Under the pieces are notes generated by a model. The model was not told the DNA's origin, did no database searches, and saw nothing but the letters and a program-made list of their open reading frames with translations. The position numbers were made by a program, and so were the translations under genes. Of a DNA stretch of 64,000 nt, positions 1 to 10,935 are shown one piece after another. Numbering within the stretch: the stretch's first letter is position 1; each line of letters opens with the position of its first letter. The DNA is from Metaphire vulgaris (lineage: Eukaryota; Annelida; Clitellata; Crassiclitellata; Megascolecidae): the NCBI GenBank assembly GCA_018105865.1, contig CM030834.1:10237219-10301218 (forward strand), read 5' to 3'.

Positions 1-189
1 TGGTTCATCATTCGTTAATGATTAATCGATTGTAACTAAATGAAAGTTTCGGCCATTTTGACAACGTACCAATTGCTTCGTTCAATCCCAGAAGACATAT
101 TCCTATCTTCTGGTCTTTCCTCGAGTGTTTCTTCACGTCAGAACTGTTCGGTATTTGCGAGCTTTGCGATGTTCTGGAAAACAAAGTAG

Positions 190-385
190 ACGAAGTAGAA
201 CCATGTATTCCGCGGTCCTAAATATGGGGAAAATTAGGAAATTTCCCGTCTATGCGCCTATGCGGAACAAATTGCCGCTTATTTACGCGAAAATCGCATG
301 TGAGGAAAAATTGGAAGAAAATGCGGCGCATTAAAAAATTGGTTAAATATACGCGATCGCATAAATCGCATTGAGCCAGCAGCCC
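190..385 (+). repeat. Interspersed repeat, copy 1 of 2
   Basis: This stretch, rich in CGC/GCG, is related in inverted orientation to about 35340-35560. Both copies share the 'ccgcggtcctaaat', 'gggaaatttcc' and 'gcggcgcat' blocks in the same relative order. No ends or target duplication were found, so the element class is unknown. The short open frame across it has no recognisable domain and I do not call it a gene. Confidence 0.55.
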
Positions 386-1011
386 TAAAAGACGAACTTT
401 TGAACGGTTTCTAACCTCGTTGATTGAAGTTTATTGTCGTTCAAACGAAGCTGGGTATAGATGTCGTTTTCGCCAATAAGACTCGGATACTGAGTGGAGT
501 GCTGATCAACGTCCATCACTACCTTCACTTCTCCTCTGAGTCAGAAATATGAAAATATTATATAACCTAAACAGGCAAAATCATGCGCACTGAGAATGGA
601 TGCATCCGTGAAAGGACAGGTTCCCATATAGCGTTGCATAAAAATGTATATAGTGCAATCACGCTAAGTATACGTCTGAAAAGCCTGCAAATATATTTCC
701 TATAGTAATCGAAAGTGTGATGAATGATCAATGGCGGTTCCACGTGGACGCTTGTGCTATAGTTTCAAAGTCGTTAAGCAGTGTCAAAACTTTCGATCGA
801 ACATAAAAGCACATATAACTAACCTCAATCAAATACGAAAGAACAAACCAAGCAAACTGTTAACAATACCAGAGGTTACAATCAATAGTAGGCCTAACGT
901 CATTTCTGATTGCCATCAGAATTGTTGAACATTTGGCATCACGTCTTTATCTATAGTTTATTGTTCTAATGTCCGTATGCTGTGATTCTTACACGAATAA
1001 AAGATTATATT
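386..1011. other. Intergenic, nothing recognised
   Basis: AT-rich DNA with short unconvincing open frames and one TAGGCCTA palindrome at 889. I see no exon, RNA gene or element ends here. It lies downstream of the minus-strand CNBD gene, so further 3' exons of that gene could be hidden here, but I could not identify any. Confidence 0.4.
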
Positions 1012-1845
1012 CAGGACGTAGTCAGGAATTTGATTTGGGGAGGTACAAATCTGGGGGTATATATTGTTATATGTATTATATATTATATAGGCCTATATCT
1101 ATATATAATATATTATATAAAAATTATATAGTACATACTAGAAAGAGGCTCGCTTCGCTCGCGCTCGCTTCGCTCGCAGTGCAGGATAATACTAATCAAT
1201 ACCTATACCTAATACCCAATCATTGAATTCATGCTGAACAACATTTCAATGATCGCCACCTAGCCAAGCTCTGCGCCACGTAATAATTAGGCCTATGTAT
1301 ATTAAAATCACGCAACTGTATATTTGTGACGCTGTACACGTATTTTTGTGTACGCTGAAATGTACGTTAAAATTGCTGCGAACAATTGTTACCAATAGCA
1401 ACAACGTCGTCGCACGCCCAGCCCTGATGCTGCAATGACTCGACTAAACCGGTTCTACGAACAATTGTTACCAATAGCAACGTCGTCTTCGAACATCGTC
1501 CACCAACGCATCGCGACGTATTAAACGGTCTAAACCGTCTACCAATAGTCAACGCTCGCCCACGAACGCATCGCGACGTAAGGACTAAACGGTCTAAACC
1601 GTCTATCGCCCACCAACGCATCGCGACGTAAGGACTAAACGGTCTAAACCGTCTAGCAATAGTCAACCAATCAGAACGCTTGAAGGTAACAGACATACAG
1701 ATAACGATTTTAATATAATAGATGTTATATATGTGTGTGTAACTGTGTATATATGTTATATATACTGTATTATATATAGGCCTATATACTGATCTTGTGG
1801 GTATATATGCCGAATCGCCGATATACCCTCCGTCGCTACGCCCTG
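1012..1845. mobile_element. hAT-type element (CAGnnCGTAG ends) with a nested foldback arm
   Basis: The left end reads CAGGACGTAGTCAGGAATTT and the right end closes with CGCTACGCCCTG. It is flanked by a perfect 8-bp duplication ATTATATT (1004-1011 and 1846-1853), the hallmark of hAT insertion. The same family recurs at 16885-17409. About 500 bp of unrelated sequence (1196-1720) sits inside and belongs to the foldback family at 40.0-41.1 kb. Confidence 0.82.
1196..1720 (+). repeat. Foldback-family arm with palindromic subrepeats
   Basis: The segment matches the right arm of the foldback at 40665-41065, starting near 'cattgaattcatgctga' and ending in 'ggtaacagacatacag'. It holds three degenerate copies of a subrepeat containing GGACTAAACGGTCTAAACCG beside CATCGCGACGTA, whose core is palindromic. 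No coding capacity is evident. Confidence 0.7.
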
Positions 1846-2116
1846 ATTATATTGCAATAGAGTATACGTAGAAATTGCATTGCAAATGTTTTACCGTATT
1901 TGTCAATATAAATCTTTATTCGCAAACGCAGATAACACAAGACAAACACAACTCTTAACTAACAGCTATACACATTCTCCTAATGAACATGAACTTAAAA
2001 TAATTCCATGCAATCTCCGTCTTAAAAAATCTGATGGGTCGTAGGGGTCAAAACCCATAAGACCCTGCACGTGACCCATCATTCTGATCTCTGATCAGAA
2101 CGACTGTAAGACTCAC

Positions 2117-2426
2117 GACAGGATGAAGTAGATCGCTTCGATCCTCGTTCCCTGCTTCGTCAGAACGTTCTCGTACGGCAGCGAGTCCTTCTCGAGCGCC
2201 ATGGCCAGCTGCTTCTTGTACTTGGCGTTCAGCTGACTGAAGTAGGGATTGCGCCGAACGAAGTCCGTCTTCTGGTCGAACTCCGCCTTCAGGACGCTCT
2301 TGATCGACCGGTTGTATAGCTCTCGATCGATCACCATCAGGTCCGTCGCTACGTCGGCCACGACCGACGCGCTGCGGATGCAGTCTTCGCTCATCAGGGC
2401 CACTTCGCCGAACGCCGACCCCGACT
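2117..2426 (-). CDS. CNBD gene exon: end of CNB domain 1, start of CNB domain 2
   Basis: The exon opens after the acceptor TTTGCAG (phase 1) and encodes SGSAFGEVALMSEDCIRS, the phosphate-binding cassette of a CNB domain. Its conserved Glu is in FGE and its Arg in IRSAS. A helical linker (YFSQLNAKYKKQLAMALEK) leads to the first strands of a second CNB domain, ending YFILS at a GTGAGT donor in phase 2. The exon ends abruptly after that donor, so the second domain must continue at lower coordinates. Confidence 0.85.
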
Positions 2427-4853
2427 CTGCAAACGTACGGTCGGAGAAACCGATTCAATCCAGTCGTCAGAGGGCCGTCCTCAGTGGAGGCTCCAAGAAC
2501 TTTGGGGGGATGCAATGAATTTCTAGGAGTTTGGTGGGGGATGGGAATTTATAGGTAGATTCCGCCAATTGTCCAAGGAATTACTGTAAGTTTATATGTA
2601 GCCTAAACGGTTTATAATAAATTTGTAGATTCGATTGATAAAATATTCAGAATTGGCAATGTATACACGCCATTTTAGTCTATAATTGCACAAAGTCATA
2701 ATGCAAAATCGAGTTTTCTATTGATGTAAGCGAATTTGTTGATGGCATTGTCTATGGATATGTCCATATCTTTGTGGGTATACATCAAAGCTAATCTCCA
2801 TTGAAGACGCATTTTTGGTGGGCCTGTGGGCAGGGCCATATTAAGGCGGGGGCTGAGTGGGCTGTAGCCCCCCGGCCCATCATGAAACTAGGCCCACCGA
2901 TTTTCGAGATAACCTTTTTTTGCTTGTCAGCACGCTTTCAAAGGGAAAGATAACCTTTGTTGCTTGTCAGAGATTTTCAGTATAGGCGACGGCCTTTTTT
3001 ATCAGCCCCCCCCGCCCACTTGGACCTTAATCCGGCCCTGTCTGTGGGGGGATGCATCCTCAGTCATCCCCAACGTGGAACTGCTCCTGGCCATCCTATA
3101 GAAGCCAAGTTTGGACGTTGCACTGTTCGCATTACAGACACAGTTGGTACTGTGAAGTAATTAGTAGTAAAAGGTAAAGGTAAAGGTAGTCCCATACTCG
3201 ATTTCGAGCGTAGGGGCCGGTGCTGATCTCCGGTTACTAGGCAATCAGCAACGCAGGTGGCTTGCGCCATTAATCTAGAGTAGGTTGCCATTACTTTCTC
3301 TAGACCCACGTTTTACCCTTCGCAGCTTAACGCTGCTACCAATTTATCGACGCCTGCGATGAACGGCTTGTTGGCCGCCGGCACCACGGCTAGATCCCGG
3401 GATGGTCACCCATCCAAGTTAACCGTCGACGTTGCTTAACTTCGGTGTTCTGACGGGAACCGATCGCACAGCGCCAAGTAGGCCGGGTTAATTAGTAGTA
3501 GTAACTAGTAATTAGTAATTTGTAATTAGTAATTAGTAGTAGTAACTACTAGTAGTAGTAGTAGTGTTAAAATGGGACATCGCTAATAGAGGGTGGTTGA
3601 CATTTATAGTAGATAAACTCCTGGTGCTGTCAGCATTTTTGTGCAAAGCGTCGGTGAGAAATTTCGCTTATACTACTATTTTATTTATTCGAGCGGAAAA
3701 TATTTAATTATTTCTGATTGCGTCTATAGAATTGATCAAAGGGTTCATTGAATTTTGATTCAAAAACTTTCGTTTTGGAATCAAAATTAAGTTTTCAGAG
3801 GAATGTGTCTGTCTGGAACTGCACTTAGACACAATCTTGCTGCCAAAGGTTATTAATAATTATTAATTATTAATAATTAAAATTAAATATTAAAAACATA
3901 ATTATTAATTATGCACTTCTATAGCACATTTATAATACCCAAGGGTATATCAATCCAGATGGTACAAATGCTTCCTGAAAACCATTCCCCAGTTAGTTTG
4001 GTATCACGTTATAGTATATTAATTCAATAGGCCCCTCAATGAAAATTACTGGCTTTATTGCAGTGCAATTGTGTAACTTCATATAAGATTACCGATACTC
4101 GATTCTCAAGTTCAAGTTCATTATCATCAGATTCATAAAATGTTATTATTATTGTAACTTTTACGTAGTCATTCTAATGATGAAATAAACTTCTTAAATA
4201 TAAATCGTTTATAACAAACTAATATATAGACTCACATGAAGTTTACATTCCAAATTAGACTACTGCAACTCCCTCCACTACTGCAGCCTTCTGCCCTTTA
4301 AAGACCTCCATCAACAAATTACAATCCATTTAAAATGGAAACGGATAATTAAATACTGATAATAATAATTATAATTTGCTTGTTTCAGTCAGTTGATTTA
4401 AGTCTAGTTACCGTTTGCGTTGTTGCAGCTTTAATGCCTCTATCATCTATGTAAAATAATGTAACTGTTGGAGAAATCTAATTTTTAAAATAAATACTAA
4501 AAGTAGCATTTATTTTATTTGCATTTGATGTGGTCATTTGCCAATGGATACTTTGCAAATTTTAAATAGTTTGACAGCACAATTGTGCGATATCTCTCCA
4601 TAGTTTCAACTTACATTTAATAGTGCTTTGTTGCTGTTGGAATTTTCCAAAAATTAAGAATTAGAAGTTACTGGTATGAAACCTATCGTTATGCGATTTA
4701 ATGTCCAAAATGCACTGAAACTCACCTACGAGCACCTATTGATTTCAAAAATTTTCGCATCGTTATACCCCGGACCCCAGGACTTTTTCCATGAATTTGC
4801 GGGGATGGGGATTGTCAATGTTCAGTGTCGAGTCTTATACGGCTACTTTTTCG

Positions 4854-4932
<79 letters not shown>

Positions 4933-5487
4933 TGGTGTAGATAAATCCTGCCGGACCCCCGTTTAGGGGCAGGGAGAGAAGGGAGGACAGGGAAGGGGGG
5001 AACCTGCTTCCAGCAGCCAGGGGGGATGGGCGCCCCTGTATCAATCGATGGCACTTCAAAATCCATCCGCTGTTAGTAGACGATAGAAAGAAACTCTAGA
5101 CGCATCGAAAGATTTGATGCCAAGTACTGTAAGCACATCTCGATCGATGAAAAGCGCGAGACGTGGAATATTCTTATAGTTGTCAGACACAGTGAGACAC
5201 GTTGTGTAGGTTGATTTAGTCTTTGACCGTCGACGTAAGACCTATCTTTAACTAACGTTACTTATCCTTATCATTAGAATGATTTGACGTAAACGTACTC
5301 AGCGTTGTGACGAAGTTTCCCAACTGCTGACGAACACTTTCGTTGCTCTGGACGGATGAAGATGCGCTTGCGACGTTGGCTGCAGGTTTTCCGCCGTCGT
5401 CTTCAATTCTCTTCGCATCGTTGTTATATATTGTCACTTGACCACCGAGAATTATGTACATACTGAGTATAACACAAACAGAAACCC

Positions 5488-5520
<33 letters not shown>

Positions 5521-5523
5521 GTA

Positions 5524-5556
<33 letters not shown>

Positions 5557-8041
5557 CAGAAGTAGCAGAGCAGCAGTAGTCCGTGGTAGTTTTGGCAGTG
5601 GCAGTAGTAGTAGTAGTAGTAGTAGTGGTCTAACAGTAGTAGTACAGTAGTGTTAGTAGTAGTTAGTAGTACAGTAGTAGTGTAGTAGTAGTAAAGTAGT
5701 AGTAGTAGTAGTAGGCCAGCAGTAGAATGCCCGGAATTATTCTGCTAAAAAATTCCGGAAACTTTCTAGCATTTTGTTATAAACATACAGCAGTGGACAA
5801 AAGTAAAAACACTAAAATACAAAGTTTTATTATAATTATGTTTTGGCACAAATCACTAAAAACACAATTATTATTATTATTATTGGCGTACCGCTTAACC
5901 TACCAGTCTCCCGTGTTTCCTTGTCGTATGACTACCTCGTCTTGTTCCACTTGGATCAAGTGAAGGTTCTTTATGACGTCAAACAGCAATTCTGCAATTT
6001 CAGATTAGAACCGAAAATATTTATCTTTAATTTTCCAGATTAGTAGACCTATATATAACCATCCCGGAATTAAAGAAAGATGAAATAATAAAAGTTTGCT
6101 TCGTACGAAACTAGAAAGTCTCTGTAGCCTATAAATCTCGCCTAATTAATGCATACATGCACAGTTGCACACAGTATGAAACAATCGCTTGCAATCTCTT
6201 CTGAATAGACTTCATTGTCCCGCATCTAGGAATCGTTATCAACTGTGGAATGATTTTTGATTGCAACGTGGGACTAATGATAACGTGCATAAACTTAGAA
6301 GGTGGATAATAATTAATCGATATTTAATAATTATCGACGGATATTAATGGAAGATCCAATGGACAGATATGATGCATACCTCTCCCTCTACAACTTTCGT
6401 GAGTTTTAGCTCTTCAATACCAAGCGAAATGGGTGGTGGTATCGCGTATGACATAGAAATGCAAATCATGAATTACAGCTTCACGACGGCGACATCAAGA
6501 GTTACTTACAAGTCTCTTGACCTGTAAATATCAAGGCCCAGTTACAATAATACTGTACAACCCCGCGGTCAATAACAAAATCTACACCCTCCATTTTCAT
6601 GATCTTCGATGGAAGTAATAAACGTTTGATAAGAAGCTCTATTCATGGCGTCCTAAATAGACCTCGATTTAATACCTTTCTTAAATTCAAATGTTTCGCG
6701 ATTTTCGCCGCATCATGGGACATGCACAGGCAAGATTGCAGTAGTATTCGATGGTGCAAAAATAATTTACTGGACTTTCATATTTATAATGTCCGAATGA
6801 TTTGCTATTGCGATTTCTTTCGCCATGGCAGTTACGGAAGTCACGTAGGTTCCTTAATTAAATTGCACTTGAGTTTTCAATGTGCTTGACAAAATCGCAG
6901 ACAAGAGTCATCAACATCGGCATGAATTCATTTTCATGTTGAATCACGGTTCTCTGAAATGAAAACACTCTAACACTTCCGATCTTTTTATAAAATGCAA
7001 AGTGGCGTCGCTTTATTGACTCTTGGTGTATATAGGAACCGAGTAGTTTAGGAGTTGAGGCCTTCGACTGGCAAAATACATGATTTGCAAACGTTACACA
7101 GCATTTATATCCCTCATTTAACCGAATGATACAGTTACATATCAATTTCTTCGGATATTCAAATTCACAAAACGCAAATTTTAATGAAATTCTTTGATTC
7201 TTTATTTATCTATTCAATTCTTTATTTATTATTCGCCGTCGTCGACTCCAATATACTCGACTCAATTTGACTCACGTTACAGTTACTCGGCGCAGCCCTA
7301 GTGTAATGGCAATGCAGCATTTATATCTGAAGCCGAATGTCGGTGAATAAAGCAAAGCTACTTGATCAGAGTATATACGCCGTCGTCGTCCAATATTTTC
7401 CTTTCAAATTTTGATAAAACTCGGCAACGATGTGGCTGAGAGGATTTCCAACGCATTTGTAGACAGAATGTTCACTACATTTATAATTTGTGGCTATTAT
7501 ATTTTACGAAACAAAGCACAACGTAATTATGCCTTTTCGTGATATACGGTACATTTGGGCTGCAGTGACCGTAATGAGCGGATAGCATGAAGCATCTCCT
7601 GCAATAAACTTAGCATGATTTAAAGTGGCTTAGAAGGCCTAACTGCCTGTGTGAAAGCCACTAGGTGCACTAACGGGGCTTGAACCCGCTCCGTCAGCCT
7701 GACGCTCCAGCATGCACGTAACCCACTCTGCCATCTTCCGCCCCCAGTCGCGGCAATAGGCGTCGTTCACCTTGACAACCGGTCCCAGACTTTGGAATTC
7801 TCTGCCGGTACAGGTCCGCCAAACTGATTGTCTTACTACCTTCAGGTCTAGACTTAAAACACATCTATTCCTGACTGCATATCCGCCTTAACCTGGAATC
7901 TGGAAGTACGGACTGACCTTTGGATTACAACCTCGATTCACCACGGACAATGATTCACGACTACGATTATTCACTGAAGCGACCATCGACTGGTGCAGAT
8001 GTACTACTACAATGGCGCTAAAGAAGTCTACTACTAGGCCT

Positions 8042-8108
<67 letters not shown>

Positions 8109-9266
8109 CGGCTCAATGAAGATGAGACTGGTGCAATCCAGTTTGGATACCTGCAGGGTTATTTCTAGGATTATCAATTGTGGGGGTGTCGGCAAATTCT
8201 AGGTTCCCAACTTCCCATGTCCCCTGTGTTGGAAGGGGGTGTTAGGGGGTGTAAAAATATCCCAGTATACTTGGATACAATAATGGAAACCATTGCTTGC
8301 TGACTTCCTGAACGTCGGGCGTGTGAGAAGCAGTCTCTCATCTGTAATGTCGCGTTTCGTTTGACTGCAATCGAAGCACAAATTCGGTCATTTTGTAGGT
8401 TAACTGGTGAAGAAGAAGAAGAAGAAGAAGAAGAAGAAGAAGAAGAAGAAGAAGAAGAAGAAGAAGAAGAAGGGTGTGAAGTGTAAAGAATTCTGTCCGA
8501 TGCATTATTCACGCTGATCTGCATTTGAAGTGCCCGAACAGGCGCTGTGCGCAAGAGTTCACTGCATCCAATTGCCTAACTCGTTTGACGCTATTTTTAA
8601 AAAAACCAGTTGTTGCTGCATCTCTGCCGAATTTTATCAAGTTTGGTCGGAATTTGACAAAGTTATTTCCAAAATAAAAAAGTTTCGTATTTTTAAAAAT
8701 GGCTCACAGTGTGCGCTGATATCTGTTGCGTTTCAGTGGATCAAAATTTTGTCGAACTGTATAAACAAGTGTCCGCGGTCGCGGTCGGACGGTTCTTTAG
8801 ACGTCTAGATCCGTCTTTCGAGTGTCATTCGAAGCACTAATATAGAACATTTGCAGTCCACTTGACGCCGGTCAATAAATCCTCGAATACACGCAAGACG
8901 CGAGTGACAAATCTGTGCATGGTCATGCAATTATGTGCGTTCGATGTTGACCTGACGAAGCTGTCGTCAAGCAAATCAAAGCAGCGTCATTTGTAGACCA
9001 TACATGGGTCGACGAATTCGATCGAATACAATCGCAACCAAAGTAGGTCTATCTTGACTTGCCGACTTAGCCTATAGCATGTAACTCCACCGCAGGGAAA
9101 GTCAAGTTCTGCCTAAATAATTCAAATTCAAATTCAAATGGTCTTTTATTTTCACAATACAAACACAAATGATACAAATAGAAATATGTCAGGATACATA
9201 CCTAGTATATTTAATGCAAACTTTCAAAAATTTAAAAATAATAATAATAATTATTATTATTATTAT

Positions 9267-9358
<92 letters not shown>

Positions 9359-9583
9359 AAATCGTGGTTGCTGTATAGTTAAATTGGCCTTTTTTGACTA
9401 AAAGTCACGCACCGAGCGACATTTCCAATCAATATAGGCATGCCCTTTCTTTGTCTCTGCTTCTCTATTTGTCTCTGTCCCTGCATTTGTTTCTGTCTCT
9501 GTCCCTGCATTTGTCTCATTTGTTTGTCTATCTGTCTGTCTCTGTCTGTCTCTATCTTTGTCTCTGTAAGTCTGCCTCTATTT

Positions 9584-9669
<86 letters not shown>

Positions 9670-10859
9670 TGTGTGTCTGTGTGTGTGCTGGAAATAAAAC
9701 GTCTGAGCACTGGTTATCTGGTTATCAGAATAAAATCGGAAGAAATAAGTGGCTGTCAGCTGTAAAGACGAGAGAGAGCTTAAAATATCCCCAGAAGTAG
9801 GGACGCTGTTAATAAGAACTTAAGCTATGTATATATTTTTATGTCCTGTTACATATAGCCTAGCCTACAAGGTGTAAAAGTGGAAAGTGGCCCCCTTTAT
9901 GATATTTAATATCTCGGCCGCGTGTGTAGCGATAGCGATTTAAATAAAATTTATAGGCCATATACCTGGGAATGTTTCTGATGTAATTGCCAAATTTCAT
10001 GCTGATATCTTTAGTGTTTGCTGAAATATGGCCAAAAATCTAAAGAGACACAAATTCTAAAATTGACAACGAATAAGAAAGAAAATGTGTCATTTTAAAG
10101 TCTAAAATTGCGTCGTTGTCATCGCACCAGACAAGGTCAAGGGTTACTTACGGCCAACAGATAAACACAGCAGCATTATGATTGGATGCAGGGCTGTCTT
10201 GATTTGCTTGGAGAAGATTTTATATTCCAGCAAGACGGAGCACCTGCCCACTCTGCTCTCAGGACCCAGGATTTTCTGGAGCAAAATTGTCCAGATTTCA
10301 TCAAGAAAGATGACTGGCCACCCAACTCCCCAGATATCAATCCACTTGACTTCCACGTCTGGGGAATCATGCTCGACAGATATTAAAAGTATCAGCCAAA
10401 GCCACAGAACTTCACGGAGTTGAAGACTGTGCTGAAGAATATCTGGGAGAGTTTGCCTGAGAACCAGATCAAGAAGTCGATACTGTCAGTGAAGAAGCGC
10501 TTGTCGGCATGTGTGAAGGCTAAAGGTGCATGGGCATTTTGAGCACCTGCTCCCGCAACAAATCATCTGAAACCCCCTTTAAAACGGCCCTTTACAGGAC
10601 CCCAAAATAAAAATAATTTTTTCACTTTATTATGACGTTATATTCCGTTGTCAATTTCAAAATTTGGGTTCCTTTAGTTTTTTGGCCATATTTCAACAAA
10701 CACTAAAGATATCATCATGAAATTTGGCTATTACATCAGAAACATTCCCATGTATATGGTCTATAAATTGTATTGAAATCCCTACACACGCGGCCGAGAT
10801 ATTAAATATCATATAGGGGACCACTTTTCACTTTTATACCCTATATATCAGGATTTATA

Positions 10860-10935
<76 letters not shown>

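Noticed and set aside
3390..3480. A functional 5S rRNA gene
   Set aside because: Only the promoter part is conserved, an unrelated body and CTTTAC tail follow, and a 12-bp target duplication flanks the whole.
4835..5066. Open frames encoding poly-Ile/poly-Leu over (AAT)n, likewise at 9138-9401, 50560-50748 and 39456-39818
   Set aside because: They are pure translations of trinucleotide microsatellites with no conserved flanks.
6599..7145. Overlapping ~95-codon frames on both strands
   Set aside because: No domain, no splice context, opposite-strand overlap.
7690..7745. A functional tRNA gene (also 52668 and 58800)
   Set aside because: The A and B boxes are present but the arms do not fold properly and each is followed by a shared SINE body.
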